A stretch of 46,489 bases of DNA from Candidatus Vogelbacteria bacterium CG10_big_fil_rev_8_21_14_0_10_51_16 (GCA_002774795.1 PCYI01000001.1:12116-58604); one strand, 5' to 3'. Shown: positions 1-7,345, counted from the stretch's first letter. Made by a program: numbers and translations. The notes: generated by a model from the letters alone, not told the origin.

Positions 1-30
1 GAGGTAGTGGTTGAGCCACGTATCACCAAT

Positions 31-92
31 CTACCCCCTCCCAGCCTCCCCCTGGCCAGGGGGAGGGGCAATTTCGTAATTCACAGTCTTAT
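31..92 (+). repeat. Dispersed GGCCAGG palindrome repeat (family A)
   Basis: The sequence holds the perfect palindrome CTCCCCCTGGCCAGGGGGAG, preceded by a C-rich CTACCCCCTCCC arm and followed by AATTTCGTAATTCACAGT. The same arrangement recurs near 7207, 26187, 28682, 29647 and 43937, and inside tgt at about 5130. It lies downstream of the DUF5667-like gene. No gene is seen in bases 1-115. Confidence 0.85.
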
Positions 93-115
93 TACGCACG
101 AGTTGGGAGTCTCGC

Positions 116-1504
116 CTAAGGCACAAGACTGCCTGGAATATTTGGTGCTACCTTCGGGACCGTTTCGAGCTCTATTACCGACGCCCCCACATCCGCATCA
201 TTTTGCGGTTTATCTTTTGTGTCAGACGAACTATCTGTATTATTTGCTTCTGGCATTATTCCAAAGTTTGCAGACTGAATTGGTGTGGCTTGCGCGTTTG
301 TCGTAGTGGCTGCTGGGACGGCATTCACAATAGTAGTCCCCGTGGGAGAAGTCGCATCCCGCGGTGCCTCACCTATAACAGAGGCAGAGGGAGCGCTTGT
401 GCCCGTGGCCACACCCTCATTAAGACGCGCGCCGACTGACACAGTTACGAGATCGTGCGTGGCAATGTGTGGACGACGACTAGCTTCTTCGGAAAACAAG
501 AGTACTTCAGTGGCAATACGCTTGGCATTCTGGGCGAGTCCGAATGCTTCTCTCGAAGAGTCTGCCTCTAGCTTCAGATTGGCCTCGCGCATAAGCTCTT
601 TTGCAACAGCTAGGTACGCGCTCGACTCCTCACGCGCCGTATCGGCAACCAAGAGAGAGCGCCTAGCAGTCTCTTCAGCACGTGTTATTAGAGTATCGAG
701 ATTGCGAATCTTTGCAACCACTATCTTGTCAACGACCTGGTCGGGTTGAACCACCACCAGATCCTCGGCTTTCATACGCTCTTTGGCAACCGCTTCGCGT
801 TGCTCTCGCACCGCCACAAGCGCCACCAGAATATCTCCTTGCGCCACACTATTATCATCATTGCCGGCGGATACTAAGGCGAGGACTTTCTCGCGCACCT
901 GAAGCGAGATTTCTAGATCAGAGTTAAACTCCGCTGCAAAAAAAGCCTTCTCCCCTGCTTTTTGTCCCTGAACAACACTACTAACGCTCGCATTTACTTT
1001 TTCCATGTGTCCGAGAAAATCGGCCTCAAGCGCGCTTCGATTGGCCACAGTTAAACTACCGCGTTCCGCAAGAGTGGCCAACTCTTCTAGTCGAAGTAAA
1101 GCAAGCTCGGCCTCGAGTTTCGCCCGAGACTCCTTACTTACAGCAAGAGCTCTACGAAAAGGTTCGTTGATGTCCTTTTTAATCACATAAAGTGCTTCTC
1201 CAGGCAAGGCATCGGCCGCCGCGAGAGAAACGCTTGATCCAAGAATAACAAATGCCGCCACAAGAAAGGCCACAACGCGCCGACGCGCCAGCATTTGATA
1301 GCCCAAAAAGACGCTCCACTGTTGATACTGTTGAGCACTCACCGCGCTCAAAGTGGGAACTACGTCGCTATTTGCATTACCGGCAGACATGCTTGACACG
1401 ATTCTTATGCGCGCATTTCTCTTTGCGCGCTCACCCAGAGTAATGTGCTGTCTCACCTTAGTAAGAAGATCTTGCATGTTTAATTGATTGTTGTTTATAT
1501 TCAT
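116..1504 (-). CDS. DUF5667-like single-pass membrane protein, putative sigma-factor partner
   Basis: A 462-aa protein. About 80 cytoplasmic residues precede one hydrophobic segment (VVAFLVAAFVILGSSVSLAA). After it come DALPGEALYVIKKDINE, typical of DUF5667 proteins, a long helical Ala/Glu/Arg-rich region and a low-complexity Thr/Ser/Ala-rich tail. I chose the ATG at 1504 because MNINNNQ begins there; the frame stays open to 1567. The start overlaps the upstream sigma gene by 47 bp. The layout (cytoplasmic N-terminus, one TM, extracytoplasmic domain, overlap with an ECF sigma gene) suggests an anti-sigma or sensor role. That role is inferred from architecture only; no zinc anti-sigma motif is visible. 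Confidence 0.72.
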   Translation of the reverse strand: MNINNNQLNMQDLLTKVRQHITLGERAKRNARIRIVSSMSAGNANSDVVPTLSAVSAQQYQQWSVFLGYQMLARRRVVAFLVAAFVILGSSVSLAAADALPGEALYVIKKDINEPFRRALAVSKESRAKLEAELALLRLEELATLAERGSLTVANRSALEADFLGHMEKVNASVSSVVQGQKAGEKAFFAAEFNSDLEISLQVREKVLALVSAGNDDNSVAQGDILVALVAVREQREAVAKERMKAEDLVVVQPDQVVDKIVVAKIRNLDTLITRAEETARRSLLVADTAREESSAYLAVAKELMREANLKLEADSSREAFGLAQNAKRIATEVLLFSEEASRRPHIATHDLVTVSVGARLNEGVATGTSAPSASVIGEAPRDATSPTGTTIVNAVPAATTTNAQATPIQSANFGIMPEANNTDSSSDTKDKPQNDADVGASVIELETVPKVAPNIPGSLVP

Positions 1505-2051
1505 CTTGTTCTCTTTTCGCTTCAAGTAAGGCACCCTCCCTGACTCTCGCCGACTCCAGAAGTTCACGCGCTCTCTTTAGGCCACGATGCAAGCGCACAG
1601 AAACGGCATTTTCTGTCTGGCCCAATATTTCAGAAATTTCCCGCGGAGAAAGTTCGTCTATGTAGCGCATGGTCATAACATCACGAAACTGTGGCTCAAG
1701 CTCATCAAGAACACGAAGGGCTCTCGCCACGTCAAGACGTACCTCTTCCGAGGGAAGCGAGTCGTCTACCGGATCAAAACCTTCCTCTTGCATTCGGTCT
1801 AGCGAACTAGAACGTTTCTTGCGAAAACCATCGACTACCAAATTATTAGCCACGCGGTATAAAAATGCCTTAATGTTATCTATTTTTCCCCCTCGCTCTA
1901 AATACTGCCAGACACGAAGAAATGTCTCTTGAGCCAAATCTTCTGCGTGCTCTCGATTAGACGTCCGAAAGAAACAGTGCCTGAAGATGGCGTCTGCATA
2001 TAGGTCATAGGCATTCAGAAATTCCTGTTGAGTTACATCTGGCACTTCCAT
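1458..2051 (-). CDS. ECF-type RNA polymerase sigma factor
   Basis: A 197-aa sigma-70 family protein of extracytoplasmic-function size. Region 2 is seen as YADAIFRHCFFRTSNREHA, followed by EDLAQETFLRVWQYL and FLYRVANNLVVDGFRKK. Region 4 is LEPQFRDVMTMRYIDELS, then the helix-turn-helix PREISEILGQTENAVSVRLH. The start is taken at MEVPDVTQQEF (ATG at 2051); an upstream ATG at 2096 would add 15 unconvincing residues. It is co-directional with, and overlaps, the DUF5667-like gene, so the two are probably translated from one mRNA. Its target regulon cannot be read from this window. Confidence 0.88.
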   Translation of the reverse strand: MEVPDVTQQEFLNAYDLYADAIFRHCFFRTSNREHAEDLAQETFLRVWQYLERGGKIDNIKAFLYRVANNLVVDGFRKKRSSSLDRMQEEGFDPVDDSLPSEEVRLDVARALRVLDELEPQFRDVMTMRYIDELSPREISEILGQTENAVSVRLHRGLKRARELLESARVREGALLEAKREQDEYKQQSIKHARSSY

Positions 2052-2279
2052 ACAATACGACGTAGTCTTTAAGCTATTCTTTCCGACAGATCTCAAGGCA
2101 AAGCAGACATTCTACTGTACGCCACAATACGCATACTGTCCAGGCCCACGGACCACTTCTTGGGACTGGTGGCTAGTGGCTGGTTTAGCCGGTCCAAAGG
2201 AGTCCCTTGTTGTTTATACACACCTTGATATTGAATCGCAGTGATATACTTTGAGATAATAATTAATCAAACTACAATT

Positions 2280-2492
2280 ATGCACGTCACTCTTCGTTCA
2301 TACGCTTTTCTCTCTGGCATCCTATTTGCCATGATTGCACTTGTCCATGCCGTAAGACTTTATTATGGCTGGGAAGCCATAATCAATGGCTGGGTGATCC
2401 CAATGTGGGTAAGCTGGACTGTCGTCATTATTGGTGTTCTCATTGCTTGGGAGGCGGTGAAGTTAAGCGGATACAAGGGTCGGAACTCTTAG
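2280..2492 (+). CDS. Small two-helix membrane protein
   Basis: A 70-aa protein with two hydrophobic segments (FLSGILFAMIALVHAVRL and WVSWTVVIIGVLIAWEAVKL) joined by YYGWEAIINGWVIPM. The ATG at 2280 is preferred to 2241 because the first 13 codons of the longer frame are polar AT-rich leader sequence. A weak TTGAAT/GATAAT promoter is possible just upstream. Similar double-helix proteins with a GW...IPMWVSW loop are familiar from Parcubacteria, but I know of no function. The methyltransferase gene follows. Confidence 0.7.
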   Translation: MHVTLRSYAFLSGILFAMIALVHAVRLYYGWEAIINGWVIPMWVSWTVVIIGVLIAWEAVKLSGYKGRNS

Positions 2493-2559
2493 ATTCAGAG
2501 ATTCATAGATGCTTAGGTGCTCGTTTGACGACGCAACAAGAGTCGCGTATTGTTTTGTT

Positions 2560-3372
2560 ATGTCCATACAGTCACTACCTTCCGGTTCAGAACGAAAATC
2601 ATCAAAGGCTAGACAATCACCGCAAAGTACCTCATGGGGTGGGGTGGCTTCGTGGTACGAAGAGAGTGTAGAAAACCGTGAGTCATACCAAATGAAGGTG
2701 ATTCTCCCGCACTTACTTCGCCTTATGGCTCTGCAACCTCGTGAACAAGTACTAGACCTTGCTTGTGGCTCCGGTTTTTTCGCACATCGCTTCGCGGAAA
2801 CGGGCGCTAGTGTCACTGGCATTGATATAGCCCCGGAACTTATCGCTCTGGCTAAGCGCAAAGCCATTCATGGAGAAGAGTTTTTAGTGGCTCCCTCTGA
2901 CAGGCTCCCTTCCACCGACCAACGCTTTGCCAAAGTGGCAATAGTGCTCGCCCTCCAGAATATTCGCAATCTTGAAGCCACCCTCTTTGAGTGCCAGCGA
3001 GTACTGCAACCGATGGGTTCTCTATACTTAGTTCTAAACCACCCTGCCTTTCGTATCCCCAAAGAGAGCCGCTGGGGTTTTGATGTGGGGAGCAGTACTC
3101 AATATAGACGTCTGGATAGCTATCTTTCTGAATCACACACAGAGATCGCCATGGCCCCCAGCAAAGGAAAACTTTCGGAAACGACCATAAGCTTCCACCG
3201 CCCTCTGCAGGTGTACGTAAAAGCTCTGCGCAAATGTGGCTTCGCTGTCACCGGCCTCGAGGAGTGGATTTCGCACAAAAAGAGCGCGCTCGGACCACAC
3301 GCCAAGGCGGAGGACACCGCGAGAAAAGAGTTTCCGCTGTTTTTATACTTAGAAGCTATCAAGTTGCCTTAG
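2560..3372 (+). CDS. Class I SAM-dependent methyltransferase
   Basis: About 270 aa. The Rossmann-fold SAM-binding motif I is VLDLACGSGFFAHRF, followed by the acidic motif II VTGIDIAPELI, then VAIVLALQNIRN and RVLQPMGSLYLVLNHPAFR (post-motif I and III), as in Methyltransf_11 proteins. The C-terminal third (STQYRRLDSYLSE, then FHRPLQVYVKALRKCGF) resembles the lid region of small-molecule or quinone-type methyltransferases. The substrate cannot be named. The start is taken at ATG 2560 (MSIQSLPSG); the frame is open to 2509. A 16-bp perfect inverted repeat begins right after the stop codon. Confidence 0.85.
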   Translation: MSIQSLPSGSERKSSKARQSPQSTSWGGVASWYEESVENRESYQMKVILPHLLRLMALQPREQVLDLACGSGFFAHRFAETGASVTGIDIAPELIALAKRKAIHGEEFLVAPSDRLPSTDQRFAKVAIVLALQNIRNLEATLFECQRVLQPMGSLYLVLNHPAFRIPKESRWGFDVGSSTQYRRLDSYLSESHTEIAMAPSKGKLSETTISFHRPLQVYVKALRKCGFAVTGLEEWISHKKSALGPHAKAEDTARKEFPLFLYLEAIKLP

Positions 3373-3373
3373 T

Positions 3374-3410
3374 TATCCACACATAAACATTAAGTGTTTA
3401 TGTGTGGATA
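3374..3410. other. Perfect 16-bp inverted repeat containing DnaA-box-like ends
   Basis: The arms TATCCACACATAAACA (3374-3389) and its complement (3395-3410) flank a 5-nt loop. Each outer end forms a DnaA-box-like 9-mer: TTATCCACA at 3373 and, inverted, TGTGGATAG at 3403. No U-tract follows on either strand, so it is a poor intrinsic terminator. A second hairpin of the same design lies at 5766-5806. Confidence 0.75.
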
Positions 3411-3420
3411 GAAAACAAGA

Positions 3421-3456
3421 ACCCGCCGCGAGGACGAGTCCTGCCTCGGGCGGGTA
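3421..3456 (-). terminator. Intrinsic terminator of the orphan gene at 3470-3916
   Basis: On the minus strand, ACCCGCC...GGCGGGT pairs around an inner CGAGG/CCTCG stem, and the hairpin is followed by TTCTTGTTTTC. It lies 14 bp past the stop codon of the minus-strand gene. Confidence 0.7.
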
Positions 3457-3469
3457 CGGGGTTTGCTGT

Positions 3470-3916
3470 CTATGTTGACCTGACAGGTCCGGAAAAGGCC
3501 TCGCTTACGTCTTCAATCAGTCGCTCGAAGTTCTGCCTCATGAAGCGCCCCCAGAGCAAAGCAGTTCGGCCCGACCCTCGAAAAATGTGCACCTCGTCCG
3601 GAAGGGCGCGGATACTAATATTGCCGCCCTGAAGCTTCAGTGGGGTCCGCCGGTACTTCGCTCTTTCAAAAGCAAGAGCCAGGTCCAAAAGAATAACACG
3701 AAAAACCTCCCCCTCCAAGCCTTCTTGAAGCTCCACCAATCCATATGAACACCAGACGAATCCCTTCCGGCATCCGTCATGGCGACCTGCAAACCAGACG
3801 ACAAAACGGCGGAAGTCGACGTCGAGGGTTTGCACGCTAGCCCGTCCTCCTCGCTGAGTCAGCGAGCTACCTATTCTGTTCGACACTCGTGGGGTCTTTT
3901 TTCTTCTCTTGACCAT
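3470..3916 (-). CDS. Orphan protein of unknown function (148 aa)
   Basis: No family recognised. The sequence is basic at the N-terminus (MVKRRKKTPRVSNR), then mixed alpha/beta-like with FRRFVVWFAGRHDGCRKG, VFRVILLDLALAFERAKYR and ALPDEVHIFRGSGRT. The start is fixed at ATG 3916 by a strong purine-rich SD tract (GGAGAGGAGAGG) a few bases upstream, unusual for this genome. It has its own promoter (TTGACA, 18-bp spacer, TAAATT) overlapping the divergent tgt start, and its own strong terminator. It is a stand-alone unit between a methyltransferase gene and tgt. Evidence for coding is the SD, promoter and terminator set rather than homology. Confidence 0.62.
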   Translation of the reverse strand: MVKRRKKTPRVSNRIGSSLTQRGGRASVQTLDVDFRRFVVWFAGRHDGCRKGFVWCSYGLVELQEGLEGEVFRVILLDLALAFERAKYRRTPLKLQGGNISIRALPDEVHIFRGSGRTALLWGRFMRQNFERLIEDVSEAFSGPVRST

Positions 3917-3955
3917 CAATCCTCTCCTCTCCTTTCCTTTGTCCTCTCTGTCCTC

Positions 3956-3985
3956 AATTTACTAGAAGCGTGCTAGGATTGTCAA
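3956..3985 (-). promoter_or_regulatory. Promoter of the orphan gene (TTGACA-18-TAAATT)
   Basis: The minus strand has a perfect -35 TTGACA (3980-3985), an 18-bp spacer and the -10 TAAATT (3956-3961). The -35 lies 3-8 bp upstream of the tgt ATG, so this promoter and any tgt promoter overlap. Confidence 0.6.
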
Positions 3986-3987
3986 TC

Positions 3988-5424
3988 ATGGAGTTTTCGA
4001 TAGATAAAAAAGCACAAGGCGCTCTTGCTCGAGCCGGTATCTTGACCACTGGCCACGGGGTCATCAATACGCCCGCTTTTGTAACAGTCGGCACCAAGGC
4101 GACCGTGAAAGCCCTCACCCCAGAAGAGGTGGCCTCTCTGGGCGGAGAGGTGGTGCTCGCAAACACCTACCACCTATACCTCCAACCGGGCGACGAGCTT
4201 ATCTGCAAGTCGGGTGGTCTACATAAATTCATGAACTGGTATGGTCCCACCATGACCGACTCCGGCGGGTTCCAGGTATTCTCCCTTGGCGTAGCGCTTG
4301 GATCGGGAATCTCCAAACTCTCCAAGCCCTACGCCACGCAGATTACCGCAAATGTAGAGCGGATAGGCGCGGATAGAACCCCTCCACGCAATACCCTAAA
4401 AATATTCACAAATGAGCCCGCATCCAGTCCGCGTCAGTCGGCGTCTAGTCCGCAAATGTCCGTGGCGCACGATGGGCCAAAGTCCCTAGTGCGCATCGAT
4501 GAGGATGGCGTGACCTTTCGGTCTCACCTCGACGGCTCGAAGCATCTCTTTACGCCGGAGCGCTCGATGGAGATCCAGCACAATATCGGCGCCGATATCA
4601 TCTTTGCGTTCGACGAATGCACCTCCCCCACAGCATCCTATGACTACCAACGCGAAGCGATGGCCCGCACCCACCGTTGGGCAGAGCGCTCGCTCGCTCG
4701 CCACCGCGAGCTTGAAACAAGCGACCCCCTTCCATACACGCAAGCGTTATTCGGCATCGTACAAGGTGGCCGACACCGAGATTTGCGTGAAGAGAGCGCC
4801 CGTTTCATTGGCTCTCTTGCCTTTGACGGCTTCGGCATCGGTGGCTCTTTTGATAAGGCAGACATGGGAGACGCTGTCTCGTGGGTAAACAGACTCTTGC
4901 CTGAAGAAAAACCGAGACACCTTTTAGGTATCGGCGACCCGTGTGACCTTTTTTTGGCAGTCGAGAACGGTTGCGACCTCTTTGACTGTGTGGCCCCCAC
5001 CCGCCAAGCGCGCAATGGCTCTCTCTACACAGCACAAGGCCGCATCAATATCACGAACGCCCGCTATCGCACCGACCTTTCCCCTATCGACCCCACCTGC
5101 ACCTGTAGTGTTTGTACGGGTGGTATGCCCCATCCCCCGGCCGGGGGAGGGCTGGGGTGGGGTAGATCTTATGGTCCTAACCCATACCTTCCTTCGCAAA
5201 CTGCTTCACCAATCGGCATTAGCAAGATGTCCTACACCCGCGCCTACCTCGCCCACCTTTTTCGGGCCGAAGAGCTCCTCGCCTACCGCTTAGCCTCCAT
5301 CCACAACCTCCACTTTATTGTCAATCTGGTGAAAAAAATGCGCGCCTCACTTCTCAATGACACCTTCTTTAAGCTTAAAGAAGAGTTTCTGCAAACATAC
5401 GGCAATTCAACCACAAACCGATAG
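3988..5424 (+). CDS. tgt: tRNA-guanine transglycosylase with two internal insertions
   Basis: Exchanges guanine 34 of GUN-anticodon tRNAs for a queuine precursor. Family landmarks: NTPAFVTVGTKATVKALTPEE, ANTYHLYLQPG, the acid Asp91 in TDSGGFQVFSL, GIVQGG, the nucleophile Asp333 in LFDCVAPTR, and zinc ligands CTCSVC (371-376) plus the His of SIHNLHF. The protein is 478 aa, well above the family norm of about 370-400. Residues 102-167 are an insertion containing SSPRQSASSPQ, encoded by a dispersed CCGCGT/AGTC repeat. Residues 377-413 lie between the zinc cysteines and SYTRAYLAHLF, where other members have only a few residues, and are encoded by the family A palindrome. Start is ATG 3988; no SD is visible. 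Both inserts are at surface-loop positions, so the enzyme may remain active (inference). Confidence 0.93.
   Translation: MEFSIDKKAQGALARAGILTTGHGVINTPAFVTVGTKATVKALTPEEVASLGGEVVLANTYHLYLQPGDELICKSGGLHKFMNWYGPTMTDSGGFQVFSLGVALGSGISKLSKPYATQITANVERIGADRTPPRNTLKIFTNEPASSPRQSASSPQMSVAHDGPKSLVRIDEDGVTFRSHLDGSKHLFTPERSMEIQHNIGADIIFAFDECTSPTASYDYQREAMARTHRWAERSLARHRELETSDPLPYTQALFGIVQGGRHRDLREESARFIGSLAFDGFGIGGSFDKADMGDAVSWVNRLLPEEKPRHLLGIGDPCDLFLAVENGCDLFDCVAPTRQARNGSLYTAQGRINITNARYRTDLSPIDPTCTCSVCTGGMPHPPAGGGLGWGRSYGPNPYLPSQTASPIGISKMSYTRAYLAHLFRAEELLAYRLASIHNLHFIVNLVKKMRASLLNDTFFKLKEEFLQTYGNSTTNR
4399..4470 (+). repeat. CCGCGT-type dispersed repeat inside tgt
   Basis: The DNA for the first tgt insertion holds AGTCCGCGTCAGTCGGCG and TCTAGTCCGC. 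These resemble the intergenic tracts at 7346-7385 and 22505-22542 and the 3' end of dnaE near 37400. The reading frame is kept. Confidence 0.5.
5128..5167 (+). repeat. Family A palindrome inside the tgt coding sequence
   Basis: CCCCCGGCCGGGGG followed by AGGGCTGGGGTGGGGTAG has the layout of the intergenic family A elements (palindrome, then a GGGG-rich arm ending in GTAG). It is translated in frame as Gly/Pro-rich residues between the zinc cysteines and the next conserved block of TGT. Confidence 0.75.
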
Positions 5425-5437
5425 CATATACTCCACT

Positions 5438-5462
5438 CATTTAGTAGCAAGGCTACTAAATG
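5438..5462. terminator. Hairpin with TTTAGTAGC arms after tgt
   Basis: The arms CATTTAGTAGC (5438-5448) and GCTACTAAATG (5452-5462) form an 11-bp stem with a 3-nt loop 13 bp after the tgt stop. The 21-nt core is repeated, as its complement, over the end of rnhB at 32936-32958. There is no U-tract, so it could be a processing or 3'-end-protecting hairpin rather than a true terminator. Confidence 0.5.
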
Positions 5463-5492
5463 GTAAATAAGCCATAGGCCAACTTAATAGCC

Positions 5493-5759
5493 ATGAAATC
5501 TTTTCGAGAACGCGTGCTTGTGGTCGTCAGCAGTATCCCGAAAGGCCACACCGCGACGTACGCGCAGGTGGCCGCCAAGGCGGGCAACCCCAAAGCGGCG
5601 CGGGCCATCGGGACCATTATGCGGAAGAACTTCAACCCCTTGATCCCCTGCCACCGTGTAGTCCGGAGTGACGGCACCGTGGGCGAATACAACCGCGGCG
5701 GCCCCGGCGCAAAAACGAAGCTCCTGCACACAGAAAGCGCAACCTTGAGACATTCTTGA
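5493..5759 (+). CDS. MGMT-family alkylguanine-DNA methyltransferase (DNA-binding domain only)
   Basis: An 88-aa protein covering the C-terminal MGMT domain. It removes O6-alkyl groups from guanine by suicidal transfer to the active-site Cys. Visible landmarks are VVSSIPKGHTATYAQVAAKAG, ARAIGTIMRKN, the active-site PCHRVVRSDGTVGEYNRGG and a short tail. The acceptor Cys of PCHRV is present, so this is an alkyl-accepting protein rather than a Trp/Ala-type ATL. There is no N-terminal ribonuclease-like domain, as in many small MGMTs. Start is ATG 5493, without an SD. It ends just before the 19-bp hairpin at 5766. Whether to call it ogt or an ATL-like protein is uncertain, so no symbol is given. 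Confidence 0.88.
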   Translation: MKSFRERVLVVVSSIPKGHTATYAQVAAKAGNPKAARAIGTIMRKNFNPLIPCHRVVRSDGTVGEYNRGGPGAKTKLLHTESATLRHS

Positions 5760-5765
5760 CCGAGG

Positions 5766-5806
5766 TTTATCCACATACAGAGGGGAACCCTCTGTATGTG
5801 GATAAA
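5766..5806. other. 19-bp perfect hairpin with paired DnaA boxes
   Basis: The arms 5766-5784 and 5788-5806 are perfectly complementary around a GAA loop. TTATCCACA (5767-5775) and TGTGGATAA (5797-5805) are two exact DnaA-box consensus sequences in inverted orientation. No U-tract follows on either strand. It starts 6 bp after the MGMT stop codon. Confidence 0.8.
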
Positions 5807-5826
5807 GAGGCGTTCTCCTGAATTAC

Positions 5827-5938
5827 AAAATCCCGCACACCAGAGGTGTCGGGATTGTGGGGGACGGAGCTAATCTCAACATCCTAAAATCCAATGGGAT
5901 ACCCCCGAGCCACCTCATACTACGGGGTGGCCCGGGGG
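5827..5938 (-). terminator. GC-rich hairpins downstream of the secreted orphan gene
   Basis: Reading the minus strand after the gene at 6034-6804, a 13-bp stem (GGTGGC...GGGGG with its partner, 5902-5914 and 5926-5938) pairs fully if one G-U is allowed. A second hairpin, AATCCCG...CGGGATT, lies at 5827-5854. Only a weak T-rich stretch follows. These probably end the transcript, but no canonical U-tract is seen. No gene is seen between 5807 and 6033. Confidence 0.4.
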
Positions 5939-6033
5939 CGGTACTACACTCGCCCGCGCGTGGCGAGTTTGGGGACGCCGTGTCGTAAGCACGTCCCCCA
6001 CGAAACTATATCGAGCTATCCGCGGCTAGCGAA

Positions 6034-6804
6034 TCAGCTCGAGAAAAGCCCGTGGGCGGTCTGGCGAGAAGTGTCCACGATGGCGGTCGGCTTGGGCGTC
6101 GCCGCCCAGAGTTCGAAGTGGCCGACGATGGCGATCACGTTGGTCGGCGACAAGTGAGAGCAGGAGGTCGCAGGGGTGTGTGTCGTCCTGTCCGCCGCCC
6201 CGAAGCAGATGTCGTCGGCGAAGTTGCTTGCCGTGTAGCCGTAGCTGCCGCCGAGGCCCTCGGTGGCGAACTGGACGGGCGTACCGAGGAGCCGCGCGAG
6301 GAGGGGCGGACCGGTGTCGGTGAACCCTTCCTCATCGGTCTGGCCGACAGGGACCGGCCCGATGCCGTCTCCCGCCACCGCCAACATTTCGTGGTGGTCG
6401 ACGATGGTAGGGGAGGTGTCCGTGAAGCCATGCCAAGTCCCCTGCGAGGGGGAGTGGCAAACCGCGTGCATGTTCGCGACCATGTTGGTGGCCATCGCCT
6501 TCTTGGCAAAAGCCTTCTCGTTGGTCGCGGCGGTTCCGACGGGCCCGGTGTCCGTGGGTTCACCCAGGGCCGACATCTGCGACTGGTGCGTGGTCCCGGG
6601 GGTCATGGCGGGCTCGATGGTCTGCTCCTGGCCGATGACCGGCTGGGTCGTGGCGAGAGCGATATGTCCGTTGGCGGCGAAGGTCGGGGTGGTGGCGACC
6701 ATGAGGCCGAACATGGCCATGGCCACCAACAGGAATCCGGTGACGAGCGTCGCGGGAAGCAACGTGCCGGGGCTCAAGCCCGCGGCGGCGTGGAATCTCC
6801 TCAT
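6034..6804 (-). CDS. GC-rich secreted or anchored orphan protein (256 aa)
   Basis: No family recognised. The N-terminus is a clear signal or anchor: MRRFHAA, then LLPATLVTGFLLVAMAMFGL, with a possible cleavage near TFA/ANG. The mature part is Thr/Pro/Ala-rich, has three Cys (AVCHSP, DDICFGA, TSCSHL) and two related segments, GFTDTSP and GFTDTGP. The ATG at 6804 is supported by the SD AAAGGAGA. Base composition is markedly more GC-rich than the flanking housekeeping genes. The opposite strand also has a long open frame, but it lacks an SD and is Arg/Gly-rich like an antisense shadow. Acquired or fast-evolving surface protein is an inference; no function is proposed. Confidence 0.6.
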   Translation of the reverse strand: MRRFHAAAGLSPGTLLPATLVTGFLLVAMAMFGLMVATTPTFAANGHIALATTQPVIGQEQTIEPAMTPGTTHQSQMSALGEPTDTGPVGTAATNEKAFAKKAMATNMVANMHAVCHSPSQGTWHGFTDTSPTIVDHHEMLAVAGDGIGPVPVGQTDEEGFTDTGPPLLARLLGTPVQFATEGLGGSYGYTASNFADDICFGAADRTTHTPATSCSHLSPTNVIAIVGHFELWAATPKPTAIVDTSRQTAHGLFSS

Positions 6805-6813
6805 GGGAATCGT

Positions 6814-6868
6814 TTCTCCTTTCGGGGCGGGGCTTTTTCGGGGGGGTCTCCCTCAGCGTGCCCCGCCG
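6814..6868 (-). other. Leader hairpin beside the SD of the secreted orphan
   Basis: In the minus-strand mRNA, GGCGGGGC and GCCCCGCC enclose an inner G/C-rich stretch and end just before the SD AAAGGAGA of the gene at 6804. This could restrict ribosome access. The 230-bp stretch 6805-7037 otherwise holds no confident gene or promoter. Confidence 0.4.
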
Positions 6869-7037
6869 TTCTTTCTCCGAAATTAGCCAACTCCTCCGTG
6901 CGTTTCTCTGACTCTCTATCCTTCCGACCGTTCGGCCGGTTTTTCTTCTCGCGAAATCCTCCTTTCGAAAAGTGGCGAGAAAGAAAACTAAGGGTTAGAG
7001 AAGACAGAAAACGCTTTGTTGTAGTACTTTTGTGAAA

Positions 7038-7067
7038 GAGCTATGTGGGCATTGGCCCACATAGCTC
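7038..7067. terminator. 13-bp hairpin (GAGCTATGTGGGC)
   Basis: Perfect arms at 7038-7050 and 7055-7067 with a 4-nt loop. Read on the minus strand it is followed by TTTCACAAAAGT, a weak U-tract. It separates the secreted orphan leader from the repeat-rich gap 7070-7385. Confidence 0.4.
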
Positions 7068-7206
7068 ATTAGGAGCGAAGTGGGAATGTTTGCCTATCTG
7101 CTATAAACTTACACCTCTGCCATAAATGACGCAAGTCCCTTGCCCGTCTCTGTGGAAAAAATGTGGAAAACGAGTTGACAAACTCATGTAAATCTCCACG
7201 ACCGCA

Positions 7207-7260
7207 CCACACGACCAGTGGTAATCTACCCCCTCCAACTCCCCCTGGCCAGGGGGAGGG
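7207..7260 (+). repeat. Family A palindrome repeat
   Basis: CTCCCCCTGGCCAGGGGGAG flanked by the CTACCCCCTCC arm, matching the copy at 31-92. It ends immediately before the strong terminator at 7264. Confidence 0.8.
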
Positions 7261-7263
7261 CCT

Positions 7264-7302
7264 GAACAACAAAGAGCGGCCAAAAGCCGCTCTTTGTTGT
7301 TC
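7264..7302 (-). terminator. 17-bp intrinsic terminator hairpin
   Basis: The arms GAACAACAAAGAGCGGC (7264-7280) and its perfect complement (7286-7302) surround a 5-nt loop. It lies about 85 bp beyond the stop of the minus-strand YtxH-like gene and is probably its terminator. The AAGAGCGGC core is also used in the terminator at 8171. Confidence 0.65.
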
Positions 7303-7345
7303 TTCCGCGTATAACTGCATAAAATCTACGCCGATCTGCAATTTC

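Noticed and set aside
2100..2240. Possible tRNA or small RNA in the divergent gap before 2280
   Set aside because: GGACC/GGTCC words suggest folding, but no cloverleaf, T-loop consensus or CCA end is found.
3402..3632. Plus-strand frame opposite the orphan at 3470
   Set aside because: It starts inside the hairpin and terminator region and lacks an SD, while the minus strand has promoter, SD and terminator.
6805..6889. Possible TTG-started 28-codon leader ORF overlapping the secreted orphan by ATGA
   Set aside because: The GGAGGAG is too close to the TTG to act as an SD, and the frame mainly reads through the leader hairpin.
6052..7035. Long plus-strand open frame (327 codons) opposite the secreted orphan
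   Set aside because: It is Arg/Gly-rich in the way of GC-rich antisense frames and has no SD. The minus strand has a signal peptide, a strong SD and downstream hairpins.
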